From positions 78,898 through 142,897 of the forward strand of contig JBJMVQ010000009.1 of NCBI GenBank assembly GCA_045810625.1: a stretch of 64,000 bases of DNA. Direction: 5' to 3'. The notes under the pieces are model-generated. The model was not told where the DNA came from, ran no database searches, and saw only the letters and a list, made by a program, of their open reading frames with translations. This document shows, in pieces, positions 1 through 8,942 of this stretch. Origin of the DNA: JACQFZ01 sp045810625 (GTDB lineage Bacteria; Pseudomonadota; Gammaproteobacteria; Acidiferrobacterales; Sulfurifustaceae). Within the stretch, counting starts at the first letter, position 1. Each line of letters begins with the position of its first letter. Made by a program: the position numbers and the translations under genes.

Positions 1-35
1 AGTGTAGTCAAAAAATTGTTATCGACCCGCGAACC

Positions 36-1127
36 ATGACGACACGGCCTGCCGCGCAACGTGTGTTGAACCCGAAGATCCCGCTTCGCCGCCGCTTGCT
101 CGAAGATCTCGGCGGTCTTTCACCCGCCTATTTCGGGATGGTCATGGCGACCGGAATCGTGTCGCTCGCCGCCGCGCTGCTCGGGTGGCCCGCGATCGCG
201 CAGGCGTTGTGGCTGCTCAATATCGGGGCGTACAGCGTGCTGTGGATCTTGACGCTCTGGCGACTCGCGCGCTTTCCGGCGCGCTTCTTCGCCGATCTGA
301 TCGATCATCTCCGCGGCCCTGGTTTCTTCACGAGCGTCGCGGCCACCAGCGTGCTCGGGGCGCAGTTCGTCGTGCTCGGCGGTGAGGATCGAATCGGCTT
401 CGCGCTCGGCGCGGTCGCCGTCGTGCTGTGGTTCGTGCTGACTTATGCGGTCTTCGCCGGCTTCATCATCAAGGAGCGCAAGCCGGCGCTCGATGAAGGC
501 ATCGGCGGTGGTTGGCTGCTCGCCGTCGTCGCGACGCAATCCATTGCCGTGCTGTGCGCGCTGCTCGCTGCGCATAGCGCCCCGCCCTACAAACTCGAAC
601 TGATCTTCTTCGCGCTGTCGATGTGGCTGTGGGGCGGGATGCTTTACATCTGGATGATGTCGCTCATTTTCTACCGCTATACCTTCTTCAAATTCTCTCC
701 GGGCGACCTGTCGCCCCCGTACTGGATCAACATGGGCGCGATGGCGATCTCGACGCTCGCGGGGTCGCTGCTCATCCTCAACGCTCCCGAGGCACCGTTC
801 TTGCGTTCGCTGCTGCCGTTCATGAAAGGGTTCACGCTGTTCTACTGGGCGACGGGCACGTGGTGGATCCCCATGCTGCTCGTCCTCGCCGTGTGGCGCT
901 ACGTCGTCAAACGTTTCCCGATGCGGTATGACCCGCTCTATTGGGGCGCCGTCTTCCCTCTCGGAATGTACTGCGCCAGCACGCAGGAGATGATCGCGGC
1001 GATGGAGTTCGATTTCCTCACGGTCGTGCCGCGCGCCTTCTTATACGCGGCGCTCGCCGCTTGGATGGCGGCGTTTGCCGGCTTTGTCCTCGACCTGTCG
1101 CGACGCTTGCGCGCACCGCGACACTGA
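36..1127 (+). CDS. TDT/SLAC1-family anion channel or transporter
   Basis: A 363-residue inner-membrane protein with about ten hydrophobic helices, starting at an ATG 35 bases into the window. The first helix contains the PAYFGMVMATGIVS pattern typical of the tellurite-resistance/dicarboxylate (TDT, TehA/Mae1/SLAC1) family. The family includes passive anion channels (TehA, plant SLAC1, which pass chloride and nitrate), C4-dicarboxylate carriers and sulfite exporters, so the substrate is not fixed by sequence alone. It converges on nasA with only five bases between the stop codons. No NarK or NrtABC nitrate transporter is visible in the window, so a nitrate/nitrite role is possible but inferred. 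The family call is secure; the substrate is not. Confidence 0.85.
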   Translation: MTTRPAAQRVLNPKIPLRRRLLEDLGGLSPAYFGMVMATGIVSLAAALLGWPAIAQALWLLNIGAYSVLWILTLWRLARFPARFFADLIDHLRGPGFFTSVAATSVLGAQFVVLGGEDRIGFALGAVAVVLWFVLTYAVFAGFIIKERKPALDEGIGGGWLLAVVATQSIAVLCALLAAHSAPPYKLELIFFALSMWLWGGMLYIWMMSLIFYRYTFFKFSPGDLSPPYWINMGAMAISTLAGSLLILNAPEAPFLRSLLPFMKGFTLFYWATGTWWIPMLLVLAVWRYVVKRFPMRYDPLYWGAVFPLGMYCASTQEMIAAMEFDFLTVVPRAFLYAALAAWMAAFAGFVLDLSRRLRAPRH

Positions 1128-1132
1128 ATCAA

Positions 1133-3784
1133 CTACGCCGGCTGCCTCGCGTTCGACGCAATCAGCGTCTTCAGCTCGGGCAGACACGAACCGCAATTGG
1201 TGCCGGCTCCTAATTTCAGTCCAATCGCCTGCGTTGTGGTCAAACCGTCGTGCCGGATTGCTGCGACCAAACGATCGCGCCCGACGCTGAAACAGACGCA
1301 GACCATCGGCCCGTCCGACGCTGAACCGGTCGGTTCCCGCCCCGAAAGGAGACTCAACCGCTCCTCGGGCTTGACGGTGTCGCGTGCGAGCAGCGCGGTC
1401 GGCCAGCTGCGCGCCGGAAGCTCGTACGTCGGCGCGACGAACAAGCACGCGGTGAGACGACCATTGTCGATGCGGGCGGCGCGATAGCGGCCGCCTTTGA
1501 TGTCCTCGAATTCGAGCCATTCGCCATCGCCGCCGAGCCAGCGACGCGCCTGAGCCGGCCAGCGCGCCGGCGGCTCGTCGCCCGCCAGTTCGTAGCGCCA
1601 ACCCGCTTCCTGCTTCACTTTGACGCAATATTCAGCGCCGTCGATCTTCGCTTCATCGCGCGATACCACGAATGCGTGCCACGCCGCGACGTAGGCCGAC
1701 ACCCGCACCGGCGTGTGTTTGAGCTCCGGCTGTCCGGAAATCGGATCGGTCACGGGATTGACCAGCGCGCCCGCCCGCGCGTGCCGGGCGCGCGTGTCGC
1801 TCCAATGAATCGGTACGAACACCGAGCCGATACGCTGATCCTTGCTCACGCGCACGCGCGCGAGCATCTCGCCGTATTTCGACGACACGCGCGCGATCGA
1901 GCCGTCGTTCACCCCGTACGCGCGCGCGTCGTCCGGATGCACCTCGACATACGGCTCCGCCCGATGTGCAAGCAGCCGCGCCGAGCGCCCGGTGCGCGTC
2001 ATCGTATGCCATTGGTCGCGCACGCGCCCGGTATTGAGGGCGAGTGGATATGCCGGCGTCGGCGGATTCACCGGGCCGTTCGGCGCGATCGGCAGCATGC
2101 GCGCCTTGCCGGACGGATGATAAAAGCGAGGGTCTGCGAAGAGACGCGCGGTTCCGCGCGGCTGCGTACGCGTCACGGGCCACTGTACGGGCACGAGCGC
2201 GTCGTACTCGGCGTCGCTGAGATCGGCGAGGCCGCTGATGTCGAAAGCGCGCGTGCCGTCGTTCTCGAATCCTGACAGCCGCGCATGCTCGCGAAAAATG
2301 TCCGCCGGCTTCTCGTAGGGAAACTGCGCAGCGAATCCGAGCCGGCGGGCTACCTGGGTGATGATCCACCAGTCGGGCTTGGCTTCGCCCGGCGCATCGA
2401 GAAAAGCACGTTGGCGCGAGATGCGGCGTTCGGAGTTGGTGACGGTGCCGTCCTTTTCGCCCCATGCGGCCGCCGGCAACAAGATGTGCGCGCAGGCATT
2501 CGTGTCGGTGTGCCGCACACAATCGGAAACGACTACCAATTCGCAGGCGCGCAACGTCGCGCGGAACCGGTCCGCGTCCGGCAGGCTCACCGCCGGATTC
2601 GTGGCCATGATCCAGATCGCTTTGATGTTGCCGCGCTCGATGGCTTCGAACATGTCGACGGCCTTCAACCCGGGCGCGCGTGCGATGCCGGTCGCGTTCC
2701 AGAAGCGCGCCATGCGCCCGATCGCTTCCGGCGCAAAACCCATATGCGCCGCGAGTTGATTGGCGAGTCCGCCGACTTCGCGTCCGCCCATCGCGTTCGG
2801 CTGGCCGGTAATGGAAAACGGTCCCATGCCGCGGCGTCCGATGCGCCCGGTGGCGAGATGGCAGTTGATGATGCTGTTCACGCGGTCCGTACCGTTCGCC
2901 GATTGATTGATGCCTTGCGAATAGAGCGTGACCACCTTCTCGGTTTCGCCGAACGCGTGGTAAAAGCCGGCGACATCTTCCTCGCTCAACCCGCACGCCC
3001 GCGCCACGATCGGGATCGACGGCGCGCAGCTGCGCGCGGCGGCAAACGCCGCCGCGAATCCTTCGACGCGGGCTTCGAGGAATTCCAGATCGAGGCGATC
3101 GGAAAACCGCAAATAGTTGAGCAGTCCGTTGAAAAGCACCGCGTCGGTCCCCGGCGCAAGCGCGAGATGCATATCGCTCAGCTCGGCGGTGGGCGTGCGC
3201 CGCGGATCGATCGACACGATCTTCATGTCCGGCCGAGCCTCCTTGGCTCGACGGATGCGATCGAACACCACCGGATGACACCACGCCGTGTTGGAACCGA
3301 CCAGCACGATGAGATCAGCCGCTTCGAGGTCCTCGTAGGAACACGGCACTGCGTCCGCACCGAAGGCGCGCAGCTGCCCCGCCACCGCCGACGCCATGCA
3401 GAGTCGCGAGTTGGTGTCGATGTTGCCGCTGCCGAGGAATCCCTTCATCAGCTTGTTGGCGACGTAGTAGTCTTCGGTGAGCAACTGACCGGAGACGTAG
3501 AACGCTACCGCTCCCGGCCCGTGCGTCTCGCGCACTCGCCGCAGGCCGTCGCAAACCGCCGCGAGCGCGGTGTCCCAGCTCACGCGCTTGCCGTCGATTT
3601 CCGGATAAAGCAGCCGGTCTTCGAGCCCGAGTGTGTCGGCCAACGCCGCACCTTTCGAGCACAGCCGGCCGAAGTTTGCGGGATGCAGCGGATCGCCGGC
3701 GATGGTGACGGTGCGATCGGCCGCACGTGTCGCGCGCACGCCGCAGCCGACGCCGCAGTACGGACACGTGGACGCGACGTTCAC
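1133..3784 (-). CDS. nasA: assimilatory nitrate reductase, catalytic subunit
   Basis: An 883-residue molybdopterin oxidoreductase that reduces nitrate to nitrite in the cytoplasm. The N-terminus carries the [4Fe-4S] set C7, C10, C14 and C42. A Cys in the NSRLCMAS segment is the expected molybdenum ligand of the Nas/Nap group. The C-terminal tail has a BFD-like [2Fe-2S] domain (C829, C831, C864, C867), as in enterobacterial NasA. There is no Tat signal, consistent with a cytoplasmic assimilatory enzyme. The start is GTG, placed so that the first Fe-S cysteine lies close to the N-terminus. It is the last gene of the nirB-nirD-nasA operon, 237 bases after nirD. No separate NasB/NasC electron-transfer subunit is seen nearby, so the electron donor is unknown. 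Confidence 0.95.
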   Translation of the reverse strand: MNVASTCPYCGVGCGVRATRAADRTVTIAGDPLHPANFGRLCSKGAALADTLGLEDRLLYPEIDGKRVSWDTALAAVCDGLRRVRETHGPGAVAFYVSGQLLTEDYYVANKLMKGFLGSGNIDTNSRLCMASAVAGQLRAFGADAVPCSYEDLEAADLIVLVGSNTAWCHPVVFDRIRRAKEARPDMKIVSIDPRRTPTAELSDMHLALAPGTDAVLFNGLLNYLRFSDRLDLEFLEARVEGFAAAFAAARSCAPSIPIVARACGLSEEDVAGFYHAFGETEKVVTLYSQGINQSANGTDRVNSIINCHLATGRIGRRGMGPFSITGQPNAMGGREVGGLANQLAAHMGFAPEAIGRMARFWNATGIARAPGLKAVDMFEAIERGNIKAIWIMATNPAVSLPDADRFRATLRACELVVVSDCVRHTDTNACAHILLPAAAWGEKDGTVTNSERRISRQRAFLDAPGEAKPDWWIITQVARRLGFAAQFPYEKPADIFREHARLSGFENDGTRAFDISGLADLSDAEYDALVPVQWPVTRTQPRGTARLFADPRFYHPSGKARMLPIAPNGPVNPPTPAYPLALNTGRVRDQWHTMTRTGRSARLLAHRAEPYVEVHPDDARAYGVNDGSIARVSSKYGEMLARVRVSKDQRIGSVFVPIHWSDTRARHARAGALVNPVTDPISGQPELKHTPVRVSAYVAAWHAFVVSRDEAKIDGAEYCVKVKQEAGWRYELAGDEPPARWPAQARRWLGGDGEWLEFEDIKGGRYRAARIDNGRLTACLFVAPTYELPARSWPTALLARDTVKPEERLSLLSGREPTGSASDGPMVCVCFSVGRDRLVAAIRHDGLTTTQAIGLKLGAGTNCGSCLPELKTLIASNARQPA

Positions 3785-3799
3785 GCGGATCGATCCGCG
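3784..3799. promoter_or_regulatory. perfect 16-bp palindrome at the nasA start
   Basis: CGCGGATCGATCCGCG is a perfect palindrome that begins on the first base of the nasA GTG codon and extends upstream across the ribosome-binding region. It could be a protein-binding site or, in the mRNA, a structure that occludes initiation. Function is not shown by sequence. Confidence 0.4.
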
Positions 3800-4021
3800 C
3801 TTCGCGCTCGCACACCGAAGCTGTGTTGAAAATATCCCTCCTGGACACTTTCAATCCGCACGTCGCGGCGGATGTGCTCGCCGCCTCCATTGCGCCCGGC
3901 GCTTCGCGGCCGATCTCGCCGCGTTTGCTTCGCTGTCCCGAACATGCTCCCGCTGCCCGCGCGCCACGACGTCTGCCGCGCTTCGCCGCCCTTCCTGGAC
4001 CGACGATCATTCAACATTCGG

Positions 4022-4456
4022 TCAAACCTCCCGCCGCAAACCGCTCGCATTCGCTCCGCTGCCGGACGACACGGAGTGACGCGGCGAACCGCGCTCGAAT
4101 CCGCCACCGGCAGAATTTCCCGACGGTTCAGTCGCAGCGGCCAGCTGCAACAAGACAATGCCGTCTTCGACCCGTACCGGATAACTCGGCGTACAGCCGG
4201 TATCGGGCGCAATCGCATTGCCGGTCTTGAGGTCGATCACGCGATCGTGCAGCGGGCACGCGACGCGTGTCCCGAACACGATTCCTTGCGAAAGCGGCCC
4301 GCCGCGGTGGGGGCAGTGATCGGCGAGCGCGTACACTTCGTCCGTTGCGGTCCGAAACACCGCGATATCGCCTCCTGCCGCGTGCACCACGCGCGCGCCG
4401 AGCGCGGGGATATCCGCGAGACGGCCGACCTTGACCCAGATTCCGTCGGATTTCAT
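4022..4456 (-). CDS. nirD: nitrite reductase (NADH) small subunit, Rieske type
   Basis: A 144-residue Rieske-fold subunit that partners NirB in reduction of nitrite to ammonium. The start is the ATG at 4456, preceded by GAGGTG and 13 bases after the nirB stop; the reading frame stays open upstream but overlaps nirB. The protein keeps both ligand pairs of a true Rieske cluster, CPH followed about 17 residues later by CPLH, whereas E. coli NirD has lost them. A Ser/Gly-rich tail of about 35 residues follows the Rieske domain and looks disordered. It is the second gene of the nirBD-nasA operon. Confidence 0.92.
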   Translation of the reverse strand: MKSDGIWVKVGRLADIPALGARVVHAAGGDIAVFRTATDEVYALADHCPHRGGPLSQGIVFGTRVACPLHDRVIDLKTGNAIAPDTGCTPSYPVRVEDGIVLLQLAAATEPSGNSAGGGFERGSPRHSVSSGSGANASGLRREV

Positions 4457-4469
4457 CGTTGGGTGCACC

Positions 4470-6908
4470 TCATGACGCGAGCGAAATCGGGTTGAATTCG
4501 CTCTGATCGTGGCCTGCCGCGCGCTCCGACCACGGATCGGATTGCGCGTGGCGCTGTGACTCGGCAAAGCGCGCGGCCAAGCGGCGGCGGCCTTCAGCGT
4601 CCTCGACGATTCGGCGTTTGACATACGCGAGACCGACGCGCTCGATCCACGGCGCCGTGCGTTCGAGATAGCGCGCTTCTTCGCGGTAGAGCTGCATGAA
4701 CGCGGCGCAATATTCGAGCACTTCCTCCATCGTGCGCACCTTGCACAGCAGATCGGTGACGCGCACTTTCACGCCGCCGTTGCCGCCGACGTGAAGCTCC
4801 CAGCCGGAATCAACGGCGACCACGCCGAAGTCCTTGATCGTCGCCTCCGCGCAGTTGCGCGGACAACCGGACACGGCCATTTTGACTTTGTGCGGCGTCC
4901 ACGCGCCCCACGTCATCTTTTCCATCTTGATGCCCATGGTCGTCGAGTCCTGCGTGCCGAAGCGGCACCACTCCGAGCCGACGCAGGTCTTCACGGTGCG
5001 CAGCGCCTTACCGTAGGCATGGCCCGACACCAGGCCGGCTTGGCCCAGATCGCGCCACACTTTCGGCAGATCCTCTTTCTTGACGCCGAGCAGATCGATG
5101 CGCTGACCGCCGGTGATTTTCACGGTCGGCACCTGATAGCGCTCGGCGACTTCGGCAATCGCCCGCAGCTCCGCCGGCGTCGTCACGCCGCCCCACATGC
5201 GTGGTACCACCGAATACGTTCCGTCTTTCTGGATATTCGCGTGGGCGCGTTCGTTGATGAAGCGCGAGCGGCTGTCGTCAACGTACTCGCCGGGCCAGGC
5301 GCATACGAGGTAGTAGTTGAGCGCGGGCCGGCACTTCTGGCAGCCGTCGGGCGTCTTCCATTCGAGGAACTCGCGCACCGCCGGCATGCTCTTCAACCCA
5401 TTCGCGTGGATCGCCTGCCGCACCTCGTCGTGCGTGTACTCGGTGCACGGGCACATCGGCTTTTTCTTCTGCGTCGGCGAAGCGTCACCGACCGTCGAGG
5501 CGAGAATTTGCTCGACGAGTCCGGTGCAGGAACCGCAGGAACTGGACGCTTTGGTGTGCGCGCGCACCTCTTCGAGGCTGAACAGGCCCTTCTCCACGAT
5601 GGCGCGCACGATCGCGCCTTTGCAGACGCCGTTACATCCGCAGATCTCGGCGTCGTCCGGCAGCGTCGCGACTTTGTTCGGCGAGCCGTGACCGGAGTCG
5701 CCGACGTGGGCCTGCCCGAAGAGCAGCTGCTCGCGCAGCTCCGCGACGTCCGTGCCTTCGCGCAGGAGCTGGAAGTACCACGGGCCGTCGACGGTATCCC
5801 CAATGAGCACGCTGCCACGCACGCGGTTGTCGCGCAGTACGACTTTCTTGTAGACCCCGCGCGCCGCGTCTTGGAACACGAGCGCTTCGCTGTCGGCGTC
5901 ACCCTGGAAATCGCCGGCCGAATACACTTCAATGCCCGTGACCTTGAGCTTGGTCGCCGTCAGGGAGCCTTCGTAACGTGCGGAGCCGGCGCGCGCCAGA
6001 TGGTTCGCGCACACTTTCGCCTGTTCGAACAGCGGTGCGACCAGGCCGTAGGTCGCGCCGCGGTGCTCCACACATTCGCCGACTGCATAGATCGCGGGAT
6101 CGTAAGTCTGCAGGGTGTCGTTCACGACCACGCCGCGTTTGCAGTAGAGCCCTGCGCTCTTCGCGAGCCCGGCATTCGGACGAATGCCGACCGCCATGAC
6201 CACGAGGTCGGCGGGAAGCTCGACGCCATTTTTGAACCGCACGGCGCGCACGCGACCGTCGCCGAGAATGGCCTCGGTCTGGTGCTCCAGCAGAAATTTC
6301 AGGCCGCGACTTTCGAGCGCGCGCTGCAAGAGCCCCGCCGCCGGCCCGTCGAGCTGGCGTTCCATCAGCGTGGCGAGCAAATGCACCACCGTCACCTGCA
6401 TCCCCCGCTTCGCGAGGCCGTTGGCCGCTTCCAAGCCCAACAAGCCGCCGCCGATCACGACGGCATGACGCCCACCGTTGCCGGCCGCCGCGACCATGCG
6501 ATCGACGTCGTCGATATCGCGGAACGTGACGACGCCGGGTAGTTCTTTGCCGGGAATCGGCAGCACGATCGGAGCGGAACCGGTCGCGAGGAGCAGCCGA
6601 TCGTAGCGCTCGGTCGTGCCGTCCTCGGCGATGACCAATCTCTTTCTCCGATCGATGGCGGTCACCTTTTTTCCCGCGTGCAGACGGATGTTTCGCTCGG
6701 CGTACCAGCCGACGTCGTTCAAGATGATGTCGTTGACCGTTTTCTCGCCGGCCAACACCGGCGATAACAGGATGCGGTTGTAGTTCCCGTGCGGCTCGGC
6801 GCCGAATACGGTGATGTCGTACAAGTCCGGTGCAAGCGCGAGCAGCTCCTCGATGGTGCGCACACCCGCCATGCCGTTACCGACGACTACCAAGCGCGGC
6901 CGGGTCAT
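4470..6908 (-). CDS. nirB: nitrite reductase (NADH) large subunit
   Basis: An 812-residue siroheme enzyme for six-electron reduction of nitrite to ammonium with NAD(P)H. The ATG at 6908 is preferred because GAAGGTGA lies just upstream and the FAD motif VVVGNGMAG follows at once; an in-frame extension of 22 residues looks non-coding. Domains in order: FAD/NAD(P) Rossmann pair (about 1-410), a BFD-like [2Fe-2S] segment (CGCNGVC, then CGSC), a second cysteine-containing segment (CPC ... CQKC), the ferredoxin-like sulfite/nitrite reductase half-domain, and the siroheme/[4Fe-4S] domain with C-x5-C (CVGSEWC) and C-x3-C (CPRNC). It is the first gene of the operon. Ammonium- or nitrate-responsive control is expected but no regulator gene is in view. 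Confidence 0.95.
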   Translation of the reverse strand: MTRPRLVVVGNGMAGVRTIEELLALAPDLYDITVFGAEPHGNYNRILLSPVLAGEKTVNDIILNDVGWYAERNIRLHAGKKVTAIDRRKRLVIAEDGTTERYDRLLLATGSAPIVLPIPGKELPGVVTFRDIDDVDRMVAAAGNGGRHAVVIGGGLLGLEAANGLAKRGMQVTVVHLLATLMERQLDGPAAGLLQRALESRGLKFLLEHQTEAILGDGRVRAVRFKNGVELPADLVVMAVGIRPNAGLAKSAGLYCKRGVVVNDTLQTYDPAIYAVGECVEHRGATYGLVAPLFEQAKVCANHLARAGSARYEGSLTATKLKVTGIEVYSAGDFQGDADSEALVFQDAARGVYKKVVLRDNRVRGSVLIGDTVDGPWYFQLLREGTDVAELREQLLFGQAHVGDSGHGSPNKVATLPDDAEICGCNGVCKGAIVRAIVEKGLFSLEEVRAHTKASSSCGSCTGLVEQILASTVGDASPTQKKKPMCPCTEYTHDEVRQAIHANGLKSMPAVREFLEWKTPDGCQKCRPALNYYLVCAWPGEYVDDSRSRFINERAHANIQKDGTYSVVPRMWGGVTTPAELRAIAEVAERYQVPTVKITGGQRIDLLGVKKEDLPKVWRDLGQAGLVSGHAYGKALRTVKTCVGSEWCRFGTQDSTTMGIKMEKMTWGAWTPHKVKMAVSGCPRNCAEATIKDFGVVAVDSGWELHVGGNGGVKVRVTDLLCKVRTMEEVLEYCAAFMQLYREEARYLERTAPWIERVGLAYVKRRIVEDAEGRRRLAARFAESQRHAQSDPWSERAAGHDQSEFNPISLAS

Positions 6909-7221
6909 TGCTTCACCTTCCGATTCACGTGCCCTACACACGCATACGAACGGTGCCCGCCTCTCGGCCGGCACGCCGTCAAACTTGCCGTCATCACGTC
7001 TTCTCCTCGCCGATCCATGAGACCTTGAATCGTCGGCTGATCCGCGCGAACGCGGCGAGCCTACGCATGGAGACGCATAGCAAGCGATGTGCCAGCCCGA
7101 CGCGATGAAGAAATGCGCGGATTTCCAGGAGAAGATCGGATCGACGCGTCATCGCGCCACTCGTGCGTGGGCCACGAGAGTGCAAACGCAGCGGCGTCTG
7201 CTTCGTTCGCGTGCGCCTGCG
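6909..7221 (-). promoter_or_regulatory. leader region of the nirBD-nasA operon
   Basis: This 313-base gap lies between the ABC permease stop and nirB and must hold the nirB promoter unless transcription reads through from the exporter genes. I cannot pick out a convincing -35/-10 pair or a NasR/NasT-type leader hairpin by eye. A short minus-strand frame (6994-7152, about 52 residues, ending just before a GTGATG) could be a small peptide, but it has no good ribosome-binding site and I do not call it. Confidence 0.4.
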
Positions 7222-8037
7222 CTACTCGCCGACGTGCAGCAACTGACCGCGTTGGCGCGCGACGCGGAAATAAAAAAGGAAAATGCCTACTCCGAGCGCG
7301 AGATAAACCACGTTGAACGCGATCGCGCTGATGAGGAGATCGACGCGGAAAACGTGCGAGAACAGCAGCGCGCGCATGCCCTCGAACACGTACATCGACG
7401 GCAACAGATGCGCGACCGGTTGCAGCCAGCTCGGCAGCACGCTGACCGGGTAATAAACGGCGCTCAGCGGCTGCAATATGAACACCGCACCCCACGCAAT
7501 ATTCTCCGCGCCGAGTCCATAGCGCATGATGATGCCGGACATGATCAGGCCAAGCGCCCAACCCATGACAATGAGATTGGTGAAAAAGGCGAGTAGCGGC
7601 ACACCGAGGCTGAAGATCGAGTAGTGAAACAGCGGGATGGCGATCAGGGCGGCGCCGCCAACTGCGATGAGGGTACGAATGAAGCTCATCGTCAAAAGCG
7701 CGGCCACCATTTCCCAGGGACGCAGCGGGCTGACGAAGAGCTGCCCGAGATTGCGCGAGTACATCTCTTCGAGAAACGTCAGCGACACGCCGAGCTGGCC
7801 GCGGAACAGCACGTCCCAAAGCAGCACCGCCGAAATCAGCACGCCCGCCGCCTGGGCCACCCAGGAGCTCGAGGTCATGAAGAAGAGCGTGATGAAGCCC
7901 CACAAGACCATCTGCACGGTGGGCCAGTACACCAGCTCCAGCACACGCGGCCAGGAGCCGCGCAGCAGATAAAGGTGGCGCAGCACCAGGGCGCCGACGC
8001 GCCGGAACGAGCCGAAAGAAATCGCGCCACGGTTCAT
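7222..8037 (-). CDS. ABC-2 type transporter permease
   Basis: A 271-residue integral membrane protein with about six hydrophobic helices and the ABC-2 permease layout: a cytoplasmic N-terminal amphipathic stretch, then helices at about 40-60, 65-90, 115-140, 145-170, 180-200 and 230-255. It overlaps the upstream ATPase gene by four bases (ATGA), which implies translational coupling and one exporter complex. The family exports drugs, polysaccharides or lipids; no neighbour identifies the cargo. Confidence 0.88.
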   Translation of the reverse strand: MNRGAISFGSFRRVGALVLRHLYLLRGSWPRVLELVYWPTVQMVLWGFITLFFMTSSSWVAQAAGVLISAVLLWDVLFRGQLGVSLTFLEEMYSRNLGQLFVSPLRPWEMVAALLTMSFIRTLIAVGGAALIAIPLFHYSIFSLGVPLLAFFTNLIVMGWALGLIMSGIIMRYGLGAENIAWGAVFILQPLSAVYYPVSVLPSWLQPVAHLLPSMYVFEGMRALLFSHVFRVDLLISAIAFNVVYLALGVGIFLFYFRVARQRGQLLHVGE

Positions 8038-8798
8038 GTCTGGGCGACCTTTTCGTCAACGCCGCGGCCGTGGCGGCTGCGCGCGACGTCGATGAACACT
8101 TGTTCCATGTTCTGCCGTCCGTAGCGCGCGAGCAGCTCGGCCGGCGTTCCGCGATCGACCAGGTGCCCGGCCCGCAGCATGAGCACGTCGTCGCACATGC
8201 GTTCGACTTCGGTCATGTTGTGCGACGCGAGGAACAGCGTCGCTCCGGTGCGATCGCGGTAATGCTCTAAATAGGCGCGTACCCAATCCGCCGTATCCGG
8301 GTCCAGCGAAGCCGTCGGCTCGTCGAGCAAAACCAGCTCCGGCTCGTTCAGCAAGGCTTTCGCGAGGGTCACGCGAGTTTTCTGTCCGGCCGAGAGATCG
8401 CCGTACGGACGATGCAAAAGCGCACCGATGTCGAGGTCTTCCGTCAGCTGGCGGATGCGCTGGGCGGTGCGGCGTACGCCGTAGAGCACGGCGTATACGC
8501 GCAGGTTTTCCGCCACCGTGAGACGGCGCGGCAGATCGACGTAGGGCGAGGAAAAATTGATGCGTGGAAGCACTCGGTAGCGATGACGAATCATGTCCTC
8601 GCCGAAAATCTCGATGCGCCCGCGGTCCGGGAGGAGCAGCCCGAGCAGCATCGCGATCGTCGTGGTCTTGCCGGCCCCGTTGCCTCCGAGCAGCGCGGCC
8701 GTTGCACCGCGGGCGACTGCAAACGTCAAGTCGTCGACCGCGACCACCTCGTCGAACCGCTTGCTGATGGCGTCCACGGCCAGCGCACTTTCCGACAT
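8034..8798 (-). CDS. ABC transporter ATP-binding protein (exporter type)
   Basis: A 254-residue nucleotide-binding subunit of the DrrA/NodI/CcmA group. Walker A is GGNGAGKTTT, the signature is LSAGQKTR, Walker B is LVLLDEPTASLDP, and the switch His follows in ASHNM. It is the first gene of a two-gene operon with the ABC-2 permease and overlaps it by four bases. It is transcribed away from the UPF0173-like gene; 144 bases separate the two starts. Confidence 0.92.
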   Translation of the reverse strand: MSESALAVDAISKRFDEVVAVDDLTFAVARGATAALLGGNGAGKTTTIAMLLGLLLPDRGRIEIFGEDMIRHRYRVLPRINFSSPYVDLPRRLTVAENLRVYAVLYGVRRTAQRIRQLTEDLDIGALLHRPYGDLSAGQKTRVTLAKALLNEPELVLLDEPTASLDPDTADWVRAYLEHYRDRTGATLFLASHNMTEVERMCDDVLMLRAGHLVDRGTPAELLARYGRQNMEQVFIDVARSRHGRGVDEKVAQT

Positions 8799-8942
8799 GT
8801 GGCGGAGCGTAGCGCACCGTCCCCGGCCTTGTCAGCGTGGACGCCGGTCATTTTGTAGGGATATCGAACGTCGCGACGGACTTTTTGCGCAAACTTCGCT
8901 AGATTACGCGGCCTTAATAGGCGCGTTAACCAAGGAGTACGC

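Noticed and set aside
4791..6542. Long plus-strand frame (583 codons) antisense to nirB, and similar ones over nasA, the binding protein and lon
   Set aside because: They have shadow composition (Arg/His/Ala-rich), no domains, and lie fully over well-identified genes; they result from high GC at third positions.
7061..8059. 332-residue minus-strand frame over the ABC permease
   Set aside because: It is an alternative frame of the permease gene; the 271-residue frame has the helices and the coupled start.
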